A stretch of 64,000 bases of DNA from Polytrichum commune. Taxonomy: Eukaryota > Streptophyta > Polytrichopsida > Polytrichales > Polytrichaceae. The translations under genes were made by a program, and so were the position numbers. The notes beneath the pieces were generated by a model. It was not told the origin of the DNA and made no database searches. It was given only the letters and a program-made list of their open reading frames with translations. Location of the stretch: contig OX485803.1 of assembly GCA_950295325.1 (NCBI GenBank), positions 2,046,001 through 2,110,000 of the forward strand. Reading direction: 5' to 3'. This document shows, piece by piece, positions 48,541 through 61,515 of the stretch (positions within the stretch are counted from its first letter, which is position 1; each line of letters opens with the position of its first letter).

Positions 48541-50289
48541 AGAGTTCTTGAAAATATTGGTATTTGTTTGGAGTTATAAGGTCTTATTTCATACCATCTA
48601 TATTGCCTAAACTTGTTGTATATATATGTTTAAGCTCATATTTTCGTATTCCCTCAATAATATGACAACTTTACGCCACTTGTCATATGAATGAGAAGCT
48701 GACACCTTGATAACACTACCTTTTTGTGTTTCTCACACGTGTCATACTGAAGAGGGTGAACAATAATGACATTCATGTTATGTTTGGATGAATTTGCATG
48801 TTAATCTCTTTAATTCTTGGAGGACAACTCTCGTCCGTCACTTAAGGTCATCCTAAGCCGGTATCAATAAGACAACCTCGAAGTGCAAGGCTTGGAAGAA
48901 ATTTCACTAGATTTTGAGAAGAACAACATAATACTATGGGTTAAGGGTTTAGGGTTCAAGGCGTTTAGCATGAATGCAAAAACATTGAGTGAGCATTCTT
49001 ACTTGGTTCAAGGACAATATAATTGGCATATTGTAGTTTGCGCTTGGGTCAAGATAGTGGTATTATTCGATGTAAAGTGTAGACAACCAATTTATGGTTA
49101 TATTTGGTTGTTAGATGCCTATATTTGAGTAGCATGTGGTTTGGTGTAGTGTTTACAAAATAAGAATCAATATTGTCGGCCCCACGCAATGGCTAAAATT
49201 ATATGTGGATTTGGAAGTGCATGCAATAGGCCTAGATGTTAAGTTAACATTATTTGTCATTCCTTGTAATATTTTTGGGAGATTAAAGATTTATAGTGTT
49301 ACAATTATTGTCACTAACCAAGTAAATTTTCATCCAAATTTTAGTCATCCTTGACAATATTTCATCACGTCACTAACAAGAGAATGTAGGGCTTTGAACA
49401 ATGGATGAAATCATCCATCATCAATGACAATATTTGTTGACTTATTCACAAGAAGTGCCATCCAAAAAGTTACCATAGTGACATTAAGTACCATATGACA
49501 CTAAATATCATGTTTAGTGTAGTTAGCACATGTGAACCCTACCCCACTAGATTCCCTCTACATTTGGGCGGGTTTGTCCTTATTAATACTAGAATATGGT
49601 AGGCAAGGGGCCTACATGAAAACTCATCCTTTTACGAACTTGCAACACACGAGCTTTTGCATAGAAAAATGGAGCTAAGATTCTATTTGGTCAAAGATTA
49701 CAAAATATTGATGGTTGATTCCTTTATATAGGGGTGAAGATCTCATACACTCCATATGTTGCATATTTGAAGGGGAGAAGCCAACTTCTATATTGCGAGG
49801 ATGGATCATGGGAACATATGAATGACTGCTCTTTGGTTCAAATTCAACCTTCAACATACAAATGGAGATGTTGGTATTGACAACATGTCCCAACAATGTC
49901 TAGTGCTCTAACCATGTTTTAGGATTGCCAAGGTGAGATTTTACAAAGTAGGTATGCACACATTATCGTTATTTGCAAATTAGAGATGTTATTTCCATTT
50001 TTAACTCTCCCAACCCCTTCAAAATGCAACATAGAGGGGGGACAATATCAACTCTTATATAATAAGAGAATCATTCCCCACTTATGTCATGATTTTGAGT
50101 AATATGAAGTCATGGTTTCCAAGCTCATACAACACTTGTCCATACACCAAGATACAACCATGTGTAGTCATTAAACCCTTAAACTCTTTGAACTGTTATT
50201 TTGTGATTTTATGGGAGGGTTTGCAATTTTGAGGCAATGATGCCACAATTGCCCACCTTCCACATGGATTTACACCCACCAACACATAG
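48541..50289. other. Unassigned, AT-rich intergenic sequence
   Basis: 48,541-48,770 repeats the 9,520-9,760 / 45,780-46,010 text. Beyond it I see short open frames only (48,883-49,128; 49,136-49,354) with no family resemblance, and a stray MITE end near 49,500. Confidence 0.45.
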
Positions 50290-50870
50290 TCATAGTCCTT
50301 CATAGCAAAATTAAGATGTCATACTTAAGAGAATTACCAAAATAAAGTATCAGAGTTAACAAAAGTCTAGTGACAAGTAACGCGACCCAGTATCCGACTC
50401 TAAGACCGAACTATGCAAACGAGTCGAATCCCCATGCCATAGTCTAAATCGCAGAGTCCATAGTCGAGCACGTATCGGCCATAGTCTAAGTATCGGTCAC
50501 AAATTCCCCCGGCCATAGTCTAAATTGCAAAGACCATAGTCCATTATGTGATGGCCATAGTCATAGTCCTTCATAGCAAAATTAAGATGTCATAGTTTAA
50601 GATAATTACCAAAGTATGAGAGTTAACAAAAAGTCTAGTGACAAGTAACACGAACCAATATCCGACTCTATGACCAAATTATGCGAATGAGTCTAATACC
50701 CCGGCCATAGTCCAGCATGTATCGGCCATAGTCACAAATTCCCCTAGCCATAGTCTAGCATGTATGGGCCATAGTCACAAATTCTCCCAGCCATAGTCCG
50801 AGTGCCAAGTTTGGTAGGGCAAGGCCATAGTCATAGTATCCAACCATAGTCCAAGTGTACTCATAAGGAT
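50290..50870. repeat. CCATAGTC-rich repeat cluster
   Basis: The octamer CCATAGTC occurs about thirteen times, often as GGCCATAGTC. A longer direct repeat (CATAGCAAAATTAAGATGTC and following text) starts at about 50,300 and again at about 50,572. Non-coding. Confidence 0.7.
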
Positions 50871-52376
50871 AGGGGTGAGTCTTACCTTATAAACTTGCCC
50901 CTTGGCCTTCACCCGAACAATATGGGATAAAGGACGTGGCTCACTCAATTTTTTTAACTGGAGCATGAGGTCCTTGACTTAGCTCAAAGAGTGTAAGGGG
51001 TCCCATGACTACACATGGTGATATCCTAGTGCGAATGGGTTCCTAGCATGCAGGTAGCCACCCCAGTCATGCACACCCGTCCAGTTTCCTTGATGAATTT
51101 GAGGGATTTGCTGTAGATTCCTCTTAAACTGATCAACAATTTGCTGAAGTCTTTGGCAACAACCGGCTACATCTTCCAGTTGTCCGTGATGATTTCGAGA
51201 TATTTTCTATAGATTCCTCTACGATTGATCGGCAATTTTGCTGGAGCGAGTCTTTGGCTTCAACCAGCTGTTTTTCAAATTCCACTGCTTTTGGTTTATC
51301 TGTAGCTAGCGGTGGTCAATTACCCTCGTTCATTTGTTGCACAACAAACTAATTTAGTTCTGGGAGCGAGGTCGGTCGGTCGGTCGGTCCATGGAGTTTC
51401 TAGTGGACTTGAGTCCTCCTGCCACAAACACTTTTTTTGGCCACTCTTGATTGTTTTCAGTTAATGATACACTTTCCATGTTACATGTTGTGTTGTTATC
51501 AAACCTCAACAAATAGAAAAAATGTAACTCATTTTCCACCAAGTCTATAAGTTCTTCCTTTGTTGGGTGGGGTGGGCACTAATTTCTTCAATGCCCCATT
51601 CAATTCCATGGTGGCAGGATTGTTGGGGGATCAACGGAGGCATTTGGAAGGTTGACGGAGGATGATCTACGGTTTTTGTTTACAAATTAGAAGGAATTAG
51701 TGAAGAGCACACCATCATTGTAAACAAAAAGTTGAAAGTCCGAGTAAGTCAAAAGATGTGAAGTTGTTCATGGGAGTTTAGAATCATACGTGATTTAGAT
51801 GAGAGGCGCTAGAACTTTCATTCACCTCTGCCCAACTACCTTTAAGTAGACCACGTGGACATGTTCATTTTTGTTGCCCTGGGCATGCGAGGTTATCTTC
51901 TTGATTCCGATTCTTTTTGGGGATCATCACAAATTTTTGGTCACTGCAAATTGATGCGATCTTGAGATACATTTATCTCCTTCCATGATATCTTAGTGAA
52001 AGCATTACTAAACAGAACTGAACCTACCATGTTGATGGGTCATGATCATACAATCTTAAATTAAAACGACATCATATGTTGATGTGATTTCACCACATTT
52101 TAGCTGCAGGTATTATTACAGGTCATGCTTGGGACATCTACCCATTGCAAATTAGAAAACAGAAAAGATAACAAAGAAATTTACCAGATGGTGTTTCAGT
52201 TTGTTTCATAGTGTTCCCTGATCATTGATTGTATCCATTACCAAGTACTTGTGGTTGTGATTGGCGCGATGATAGGGACCAGAGAAATTTTCTTTGGGCA
52301 AGCTTGGCTGCCCAAGTACTCCTAGAGAAATTTTCTTAGGGCAGGCTTAGCTGCCCTAGTACTCCCAAGCACTACC
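50871..52376. other. Unassigned sequence
   Basis: A (GGTC)n microsatellite lies at about 51,372-51,389. A duplicated AGAAATTTTCTT-type line occurs near 52,285 and 52,325. No gene recognised. Confidence 0.45.
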
Positions 52377-53430
52377 GGTGCATCTGGTAGCTAACCGTCA
52401 ACAAGGACGAGGTGACTCACCAACCGCCCGCACCATGTGGCAACGGCGAGCGCCACCCCGCAACCGCCAGTGCCATCCTGCGACCGCGACGGCGAGGCTG
52501 CGACAGCGAAGGCGATTGAGCCAAGGCGCTGATGGGGTCGGTGCAGGGCCTACACAGCCAAGCTGCCGTGCATATTGTATTCCATAGTAGAGGCTTGGAA
52601 ATCAGCAAGAATCAAATCTGATCCGGTAACCAAAGCCCTAAGTAAGAGTTCTCCACCCGATGCGCACCTGGACTGGGCAGGACATGAAAGTGTCAATGAT
52701 GATTTAAAGGTGTCTGTAACTCGGACCAATTGCAGCACAACAATTATCTATGCTATGTACAGTACAGTTGTATCCACCGTTCAGGCCCAAAAAACAAAAT
52801 GTTCCCAAAGAAAAAGCACCACATGGCAAAGGTTTCACCCCAATATAAACATGAGACAACAAGAAATAAATAAATAAAATTGGTAAACATTGTATTACAT
52901 GAATGAATACAAAGTCCGTGTAAAATGTGGAGGTTTCCCGGTGCGTTGTGGATCAAGAGATCTCTCCATGCTAGTACATCATATTTTGAATGTACTAATA
53001 ATAGAATGAGGAGACATCCTAGTGCACACTAAAAAACATTTGAATGGTTTAGGGTGAGTATATTTCCATGCATCATGGGGAGATCTCCCAGTGTGGCACC
53101 AAAGGTCGATATTGGAGAATTCCAACGGTATATTACAATCCCCCAGATTTCAAAGACTTCAGATGGTAGACCTAAAAAAAAATCCGCACACAAATTCTTG
53201 AGTTCTAGATGTCCCACATTGTTTGATGAAACATGTGGGAGCAAGTTTAAGGGGTAGGGCATGGGAGAAATGGTATGTCTCGTGGGATATGATATGATCT
53301 AGGCTTATAGAGGGCAAATTTGCTTCTCCAAATTGAGTACATCATAATATTGATATTGAAAAGTGTGCCTTGTGAGCCTTGCCTAGTGGGAAAAATTGTA
53401 TATAAGGTCCCAATGTAAATTTCATTAAAA
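52377..53430. repeat. GC-rich patch and dispersed repeat fragments
   Basis: 52,377-52,560 is GC-rich (CGACGGCGA-like triplets). 52,575-52,960 repeats the 12,110-12,430 family and 52,970-53,110 the 13,130-13,280 block. 53,120-53,410 repeats 46,990-47,300. The short frames here are shadows of repeats. Confidence 0.65.
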
Positions 53431-56400
53431 GAATATTTTAACGGCCCCTGTCTTTTCCTACCATATGTCGCAACCCTAGCTAGTGTCCCTTACATATCTT
53501 GGTTGTTTCTCAACTCTAGCAAGGGTCACGAGCACTAACACTTCGCATTCTACCATGCGAATGGTTAGCTCTCAATAACGCGGACCTTATAGTTCATAGG
53601 AGGGGAACCAACCCTCCTACTTTGCTTTCATGACTCACCCCTTAATTGGTAATCAATTCTTAGATGTGGACTTCCATCCATGAAAGTCCAATCTTATGTT
53701 GATCATCGCGTTGCCGGAGCAACATTACAACAACCCGAATCATACAAGGCAACTATGCCCTCACATTGGGCCCATGCCCATGAAGGCCGTGTCATTTGGC
53801 CTCGGGTGGGTTCGGCCACACCACCTCAAAAAACCTTTTGTCTCTCTACCAAGAGTTGGGGCCAAGTAGACATTTTCCCTTAGCCGATGGGGCTAGAAGC
53901 CCCCAACAACTTCAGATCATTATAACTTCTTTTTATGATGTATGATTGTAAACCCTTTGAGTGGTCCACCACTCCGCGGGATCACTTTTAGTTAGAATGT
54001 TAGTATTAAAAGTTAGAATTGATAGGGAATTTAGGGAAAATTAGTTCATTTAGCATTTAGCCTAGAAGAAGGAAGGTCAAAATGAAACTAAGTAGTGCTA
54101 GAAGATAGCAAAGTAGAAAAAATATACTAGCTAGTAAAAACAACTAGCTAAGGTTTAAGTTAGTAAATGCTAGCTAAGCAAATGTTAGTAGATGCTAGCT
54201 AAGCAAGTGTTAGTTTATTAGTTAGTGTGAGGCACACAACACTATTGGAGGTGTTTTACGTAAGAAGACAAAATCGGCTTGAAGACTTTTGAAGAAAATT
54301 AGAAAGAGAGCAAGGGGGCTACTTGCCCACTTGCCCCCTTGCCAACTCGATGGCGGAAAAATTAGAAAGATTTCTAGGTTTCCCGTCGGAGCCACCTTGG
54401 CGAGAGGGTGACAACCTCAACCGGGAAAACCCCCGAGCCGAAATTTCGGGAAAGAGTTTGAAAAATGGAGCCGGTGAAGGAGGGGTCCAACCCTTTTGTG
54501 AGAGGGTTTAAAAACCCTTCCTTCCACCTTGTAGAAACTCTCTCTTCCTCTAACGTTTGGGTGAAGCCCTGCGTCAATGTAGTTAGGAAAAAATCCTTTA
54601 GCATGCATTCTTAATGGCCTAAAAGAAAGGATTGAGAACCTCCTCTACTCTCTCTCCTACTTAGAATATGTGTTTATTAACACACCAACAAAATTATTCC
54701 TTCTTTCGTAGAAGTAGGTTGGATGGTAGAGTTTTGAGTGGAGGCATTATAGATCTCATCTGCCAATGCCCTGAAGGCTTAGTTCAGAAGCTAGAACAAG
54801 ATACTTATCATTTTCCTCTTAAAGAGATTTCCTATAGCTATCCATAGCCATTTCCCATTTGTGATTTGGTTACGATGACAATTAGTTATGGATTTTTAAA
54901 GATGGAGTAGAAAAATTGGGTGGTCTTGTGGGTAGCGGCTGCTGGATCAGACCTGCGAGCCCAATAGGAATTTTAATTCCAAGATGTTATATTTTTCCAA
55001 GTAGAACTTTTGTGTAGCTTTCCAAAATGTTTTAGAACATTTGATTTGAGCATGATTTGAATTAGATATGCATTGTGGAAGATGGGACACATAGTTTGAG
55101 AACTTTTGGTTGACTGCTAGATTATAGAGGATCTGCTGGGTTCACTTTAGCTTACGTTTCTAATCACATATTTTTATCAAATACATATTTTTAATATCTC
55201 TCCAAGGTCATATAGAACGTTTGATTTGAATAAGATTTGAATTAGATATGAATTGTTGAAGGCAAGATACATAGTTTAAGCCTTCTGGATTGACTGCTGT
55301 GTTACAAGGAGTCTGTTGAATTTCTATTAGCTTAACCTGCTGATGTCATAATTTTCCTAGTTAGACTTGTTTATAGCTTTCCAATGGTATAAGGAAAGCC
55401 TAGATCCAAGTAGTAAGGAATATGCTATGAATTTTTGAAGTTAGAAGTTAGATAGGTGGGTTGGAAGGGTTGGTTGAATCGACCTCACACTTCCAACCCT
55501 TATAACTTTTGCATTTCTTATCCGATTCAAGTGATTTTTAGATTATTGGAAAGATAATTAGGTGCACTAAGTATAAATATTATGCTTAGGATTAAATTAC
55601 AGTGCAGAATAAATACTTTATATTTTAATTGTTAACTAAGGTACGCTTACTACCAAACTAGTTACAAAGAAGGAAGCAAAGTCGACGCTCGGGAAGTGGA
55701 GCAAGGAAGGAGGTAGCGGCTTGGCCTACATCGAGCCCAAATCAACCAAGGAGAATTGAGGTAAATTTACTAACGCTAGCCTTCCATTTAGGGTTGGAGG
55801 GAGCACGGCTAAGGTACGCATCTCTAAACCCACTCACCTATCTCGTAAGGTCAAGTGGCTTGACCGCTTGACCGCCAAGGGAATAACCAACCGCATTGTT
55901 TTCGGGCCCCTTGGTATGTTTTGTGGTAGTAGCTTCATTTATTAGCAAGTTTCGTATGTGGTAAGTCGGATTAATCACCGACATAACCACTCTTAATGTT
56001 GTTGGTGGAAAAATAGAATTAATGACCCGTGAATCCACTATTATGTTGTTGGCCCCATAGATTGGGAGTAATGGCCCAATTTATGAAGATTGCGTAACAG
56101 GTTGAACCTACAGGGCGCCCGTCACCCTAGTTCCATTGAATTGCATTTCGTGGTCTATCCAGTGTAAACACATTTGACAATCAAAACATACAAAATAAAT
56201 CGTGAATCCTTGTTGGCAAGAGACCCGAATCGGAAACTTAAGTCGGTAGAGTGATACCACCCTTCGAACCATTGATGTTCGAATGGGTTTGAGATGTCAT
56301 TCAACCCTCAAAGGACCTGCACGAGGCCTTAGAAGGTTCCGAGGTAAGGGGTGCACCAACCAGGTAAGGGGTGATGCCTAATATGTGAATGTAGTGAGGT

Positions 56401-57360
56401 AGGACGTGCAAACGAAAGTAAATAATAAGAAGGAATTTGTGTGAAGGGTGGGACTTAGGCCAAGTTTCCCCGCTTAGAAAATTAAATAGAACTAAGTAAA
56501 GAAATATGAAGAATTAAATGGTTAAATTGTCGCTATTCCGTTCATTGAGCTAGGGTGGTATGAGTCACACCCGGTTGGTGTGTATCAGAACCATCCTAAT
56601 TCACAAATTAGGATTGCCTTGGTTTCAAGGCTAGTGCGTCTGCGCGTAGAATAGGTTGTATGTTAAGGTTAGAATTAGATATGAAATTGGTTAGTGGAGT
56701 TTAGAGCCACACTAGTAAAAAACTAAGGCCCAACCTCCGGAGGTACTACGACGCATATTTAATCTCCCTTAAAAATCTAACTACTCACGTTATACACCTA
56801 TCATCCGGGTTCGGCTTGGACGCCTGCAAGTGCAGGCCACCTTCACCGAAGGGCTTGTGTGATACTTTTAGGCTCCCTCGAAAGGGGGTGGCCCAAAAGT
56901 ACCACAATGATGCTAACAAACAACCACCCCATCTTCATCTATGCTTCACGTAAATGCCAATGGACTCCTTACTTGCCCCAATCACACAAGTATTGAGGAA
57001 GTTATGCTTATTCAAACCTTGGTAGTCCACGGAGCCACTCCCAGACCACTACTCTACCAGGGCGCTGTCCTGGAACAACGCCCTACTCAAATTGCCATAT
57101 CTCCTAGCTCACACCTCTGATTAAGGTTTTCTTCGGTATTCTAGAATCCGCACATCATAAGCTACGCATAGCTTATGGCCCTACCCTTGCAACTCCTAGT
57201 CTCTGTGGGTGGGAGGCATTCTAAATCCCGGGATCCTCACATATACTAGGATCACTTGGGCCCTCTCACCAATGGTGCCACAAGTCCCGGGTGACACTCC
57301 GGGCCCCCCCTTGTGCCCATGGTGTTTTGGGCACTCCTCATGGAGAGGTGCACGACACCA
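53431..57360. other. Gene-poor sequence, possible degenerate retroelement
   Basis: 54,105-54,230 has a short GCTAGCTAAG-based repeat. 54,240-55,800 reads like a non-coding long-repeat region followed by unassigned text, but I found no matching second copy, primer-binding site or gag/pol motifs. Only frames under 80 codons occur. Confidence 0.4.
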
Positions 57361-57580
57361 TACCACCTCTCTTGCCTCTCTCACCGCAAGACCTGTCGGG
57401 CCATGTCAGTGCATTTATTAGGCCTTGAAAAATGTATATTGGGGACCTTGATCTCCATGGTTCCTCTACCATTTTTTCCTTAGTGTTAACCGAAGTGGTC
57501 TCGGGACAAGTTTAGCAGCCAATCAACGCTCTTACATCGCCATGGGACAACTTCATGATGCATAATGTAAACCGCCGCTC
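57361..57580. repeat. Right-end fragment of the Harbinger-like family
   Basis: Aligns with 47,390-47,634 through the ACCACCTCTCTTGCCTC block to CATAATGTAAACCGCC at the end, which is the element's terminal text in decayed form. Confidence 0.65.
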
Positions 57581-59009
57581 AATCTTCATACATAGAGTCC
57601 CCTAAAGCCATGAAGTTCCACGCATCTAGCCATTAGTTTGTAACATGATAAAAGCTTTGAAGACTCACATATGCCATTGTCACATTTGACATTATGGAAA
57701 AAGTAAGTTAGAAGGGCACATATTTGCGTTTCTTGAAAAGCCCATTAATTGCACTCAAGTTCTCATAAATAGGTCGACCATGTGCCGTGAATATGGTTTG
57801 GGAAAGAATCTTGTCTTTGGAAATTTATTACAATTTCAAAACTCGGAAATAATTTTTTTTTTTTTTTTTGTGAAACGTTGTGAAATCAATTTCCAGACCT
57901 TTGAAAATCACTCTAGTTTCACATTTGCATAACACTTACACAAAATTGCTTACTTTTAATAGGATTAGGTTTGTCTACGTTAGTGTTCTCCATTGTTTCG
58001 GAAAGGCAATGGCGGGACTATGCTAAAGTGATGTGGAATGTGTTGGATGGCACATACCATACTAAGTTAAGGCGATCAACTCTTATTTGGTTACTTTTGT
58101 GAATCGGACACCTTTATTTGATTGGTATAGAGGTGTGACTTCAACAATGGAAGCTAAACAAACTTGCTCAAAATATGGTAACCATCCTAGACTCAATAGG
58201 CAGTATAATTGGGGAGACCTAGATGACCATTTAATGAGCACAATTTTGTTCACCTTGATAATGGCTTAGATATTCATGTGGGGTTCAAAAACTATGAGGA
58301 AAGTGGCTAAGGCTGCTAGTTGGATTTGCTAACAATCTTGTACTACTCATGTATGTCACATCCTAGGAGAAGTGAGCTATAGTTTGAAAAGTAACCATTT
58401 TAGATCCATGGAATGAAATGGACTACAATGGAATATTGTTCTGGTAGTGATTGAATCCCCAAAGGAGAGCAGGAACCTTCTACTCCTTCATCAACATAAG
58501 CCATCATATACAAGTTGACCCAAGCAATATTGTGGAGGTGGGCATCCTTGCTTTTCTAGTCATTGATGTACTAGTTTATGGAAATACCAGAAGTTGAGGT
58601 CTGCGGTTTGGCAGATAAATTGTGGTCAGGTGAACTCTACTTGTTGTTTGCGCATGCTCATGTGCTGCTTTGTGCAGATGTTGATTTTTTTTCTGGTGCA
58701 TGGGGAGTTAAAAGTGAAAGCATTTCGATTGGTACCTTCTGTTCCCAATTTGCAACCTTGAGTGGTTTAATGTTTTAAATGTGGCCATGCACAATCTTAT
58801 TTCAATGTGATGGGACTTATCTCTTTACGATTACCCCTCATTACAACAGTCAACTTCTTAAACTCTGTTGACTTCACACTAAATATACTCATGAAGGAAA
58901 GATAAATTATGGGTCTTATGGTGATGCTCATCCAATTTGAATGACCGGAATCCTACTTGTAGTTTGATGTGCACTCTAAACTCCATAGGAACAGCCTCTT
59001 TAATGTCGC
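57581..59009. other. Unassigned intergenic sequence
   Basis: A poly-T run lies at about 57,850. A short frame at 58,087-58,269 and others show no family resemblance. Nothing else recognised. Confidence 0.45.
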
Positions 59010-60373
59010 TCCTTCTCTTATATTCCGAAACCCTAGGGAATAAATGTTCTTAGTTTAAATTTGACTCCTTATCACGCTTTCCTTCCATATATCATGGGTT
59101 TTGACAATAAAGTAAACCACCAAAGAATTTAAACCACATGCTCGCACACATCATGTCCTCGTCATTGTAATTATTGTCATTCATGCAATGTTGGTTTTCT
59201 ATTATTCCGTAATGTCACATGCCCAGGGAGTGCACTGTTCAAGTACTGTATTTATACACGTGGGTGCACAAAAGGGGTATTATTTAAAACAAGCATGTAC
59301 AAAATGTACGTACAAGAGACATATTGCTATTAAGCAAGAAGTAGATATACATGAGGCTATAGAAAAATATATGTAAAGTACGCATTTACGCGTTTACGCG
59401 TTCAAGTCAGACCTGGACCAAGAATCATGTGTTTTTTCATCCACTAAGTAACGACTTTATAACTAAAAATCCATGATTTGATATTATACATATAATAGGG
59501 CCATATTTTTGCATTTCCAAACATTTGTACACATGTTATATACAATTTTTGTATTTGTTTTTGGACCCTTGTGTACGTATGGAAATGTATTTTGAAGCAA
59601 TGAGATTTGTAAGTATATTGCTTGATTTTAGCAAAAATAAAATGTATACAGGGGTATTTTAATAAGGGGCATGCACGCACGTGATGCTTGGTTTTAATGA
59701 ATAGTGCACTCCCTGAGGTCACATGCTACATTAATTCTCTTTTATCACACATCAATGTCAACACTACAAAAATCCTTAATTCACGTACGCTTTGGTTGCC
59801 ACAAGTGTGATATTACGGAGTTCAAAGTGTAATTGGCTAAAGTTATAGCATAAGGTGCTAGGAAGTTGCAAACTATATCTCATAAAAAGGAAAGAAGAAC
59901 CACGCTCCAATTCCACCCAAGAAAGATTTGATGTTATTTGGGTGGCAAAATAATAGTAAACTCGAAAATGCTAATGGTAAAACATGATTAATGTGGGCTG
60001 CAAGAGTAAAATAATGATAAATGTATTTGTTTTTGGGTGTTGAAATTGTACACCTCAACCTCTTAAAATGACACTCCCTTTCTTATATCCTCAAACTCTA
60101 GGGAATGGATGTGCGCAATTTATATATCCCTTCGTGTTGTCACATTTTCCTCCCATATATCAATTTTTTTTCCATTAAAATAATTCACCAAATAATTCAA
60201 ACCCCACGATTGCATGCATCACGTTGTCATCATTGTCATTATTACATTGTTGACTTTGTGTTATTTCATAATGTCACATGCTTACACTAATTATTTATTA
60301 TCAAGCATTCATGTTGACACTACGTACCTCCTTAATATCATCTGCACTTTGGTTGTCACATGTGTGATATTGT
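59010..60373. repeat. Diverged direct duplication of about 300 bp
   Basis: Text at 59,010-59,220 plus 59,727-59,770 aligns with 60,070-60,330: TCTCTTATATTCC with TTTCTTATATCC, then CCATATATCA and ATAATGTCACATGC. The first copy is interrupted by the 495-bp element; the second is the empty form. Confidence 0.65.
59223..59717. mobile_element. 495-bp MITE with 9-bp target duplication
   Basis: Target duplication GTCACATGC at 59,214-59,222 and 59,718-59,726. Ends CCAGGGAGTGCACTGTTCA and (reverse complement of the right) CTCAGGGAGTGCACTATTCA are inverted. The duplicate at about 60,272 has the same site unoccupied. The 9-bp duplication suggests a MULE-derived MITE; a CAGGG end would also suit hAT. 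AT-rich, non-coding. Confidence 0.82.
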
Positions 60374-60888
60374 CCCGGGTACGCAACTCCCATATTATAT
60401 GGTCCTGATTATAATCACTTATAATGCGTTTTAGTCCAATATTGAGTGATACAATTTGTTTTAATGTAGGAAACCCTTGTAGCCCTTCTAACAAGGAATC
60501 CAAAAATGTAATTATATATAGGAAATGAATATATTTTGAAGCATATAATTGCATTAAAAACCTAATTATATGATTTTTTAATACATATACCATAGGTCAA
60601 ACTACCCAACTTTTTGGACTTTTTAATAAAATTTCAACATTGTGAATGACTTATAATTTTAATGGGAGGCAACTATTCGTGGCTTATAATTCTAATTGGA
60701 GGCAAATATTCGTGTGGATTTTTTTAAAGTATGTATAGGCAACTTATTGGTCTAACTGTTGGGATAGGAAACTAATGATTTGTGTTAGGATACAGTTGAG
60801 GTATGTATTTTTAAGACCATATACATCATATGATGCCCCGACTACTCAAGGGTATCATGGGGTATTTCAAAATATCATGGGTTCCCGG

Positions 60889-60926
60889 TTTAGGGTTAGG
60901 GCTTAGGGTTTGAGGCTTCTATATAT
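60889..60926 (+). promoter_or_regulatory. Telo-box-like repeats and TATA box
   Basis: TTTAGGG and TTAGGGTTT (telomere-repeat-like, a common motif in plant promoters) lie at 60,889-60,911, followed by TATATA at 60,920. About 100 bases further on is the ATG of the AT-hook frame. The arrangement is promoter-like; function is inferred. Confidence 0.45.
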
Positions 60927-61027
60927 TCGCTTTGAAGCTTTTGTGTTCGGTTTTGGAGCCTTTGTGTCGTCGCTTTGGAGTGTGCTTGTGCTCATTTGGG
61001 AGGGTCATCCTTGGCTTAAACAAACAC

Positions 61028-61222
61028 ATGAATTGTGAGATGAAGCGTAGAGGCTCATGTAGTGGAGGTAGAGATAGGGAGAAGGAATATGTTACACCTG
61101 TAATTGCCACAACTCCTTCCAAAAGAGGGAGACCTCGAAAGGACCCTCTATCATTTGTGAATACTAATCCGACATCTACATTGAATACCCCTCTTAGACG
61201 CTCTACAAGGTTAAAAAACTAG
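61028..61222 (+). CDS. Short AT-hook protein, 64 residues
   Basis: Starts at the first in-frame ATG (MNCEMKRRGS). It contains a canonical AT-hook core, KRGRPRKDP, at about residues 32-40 and ends with the basic tail LRRSTRLKN. AT-hooks bind the minor groove of AT-rich DNA. The frame sits inside a transposable element and has an apparent promoter, so it may be the N-terminal remnant of a transposon protein or a captured exon. The element's AT-rich body would be a plausible target. Small size makes the call uncertain. Confidence 0.4.
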   Translation: MNCEMKRRGSCSGGRDREKEYVTPVIATTPSKRGRPRKDPLSFVNTNPTSTLNTPLRRSTRLKN

Positions 61223-61278
61223 GTGTTTCAATTGTTTATATATGTTGGAGTTTTTTTAAAATAAATATGCAACCCAAA

Positions 61279-61404
61279 TTTTTTTTCATCTCATTTATTT
61301 AATTTGGTCTTCACCCAACTTTTTTTTCATCTCATTTTATTTAATTTGGTCTTTACCCAACTTTTTTTTCATCTCATTTTATTTAATTTGGTCTTCACCC
61401 AACT
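61279..61404. repeat. 42-bp tandem repeat, three units
   Basis: Units share TTTTTTTTCATCTCATTT and AATTTGGTCTTCACCCAA parts, with anchors at 61,287, 61,328 and 61,370. It follows the AT-hook frame within the same element. Confidence 0.85.
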
Positions 61405-61515
61405 TTTTGATCATTTTAATTTGATATAATTTGATATAATTTTTACAAAAGCCGTCCTCTAAGCCGTTTTTAATACGATGCCCCCTGCGTATAATATGGG
61501 AGTTGCGTACCCAGG

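Larger units (their letters stand above)
60374..61515. mobile_element. 1,142-bp element with 8-bp target duplication and an AT-hook frame
   Basis: Target duplication GATATTGT at 60,366-60,373 and 61,516-61,523. Inverted ends are CCCGGGTACGCAACTCCC and, reverse-complemented, CCTGGGTACGCAACTCCC, followed on both sides by ATATTATA. It carries a short promoter-like stretch, one 64-codon frame and a 42-bp tandem repeat. No transposase, so it is non-autonomous. Confidence 0.85.

Noticed and set aside
50290-50870. CRISPR-like array
   Set aside because: Spacing is irregular, the repeat is only 8-10 bases and the context is a plant nuclear genome.
53940-57200. Possible LTR retrotransposon
   Set aside because: No pair of long direct repeats, primer-binding site, polypurine tract or gag/pol motif could be found by reading.
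60889-60911. Interstitial telomere
   Set aside because: Only two or three partial TTTAGGG units; better explained as a promoter telo-box.
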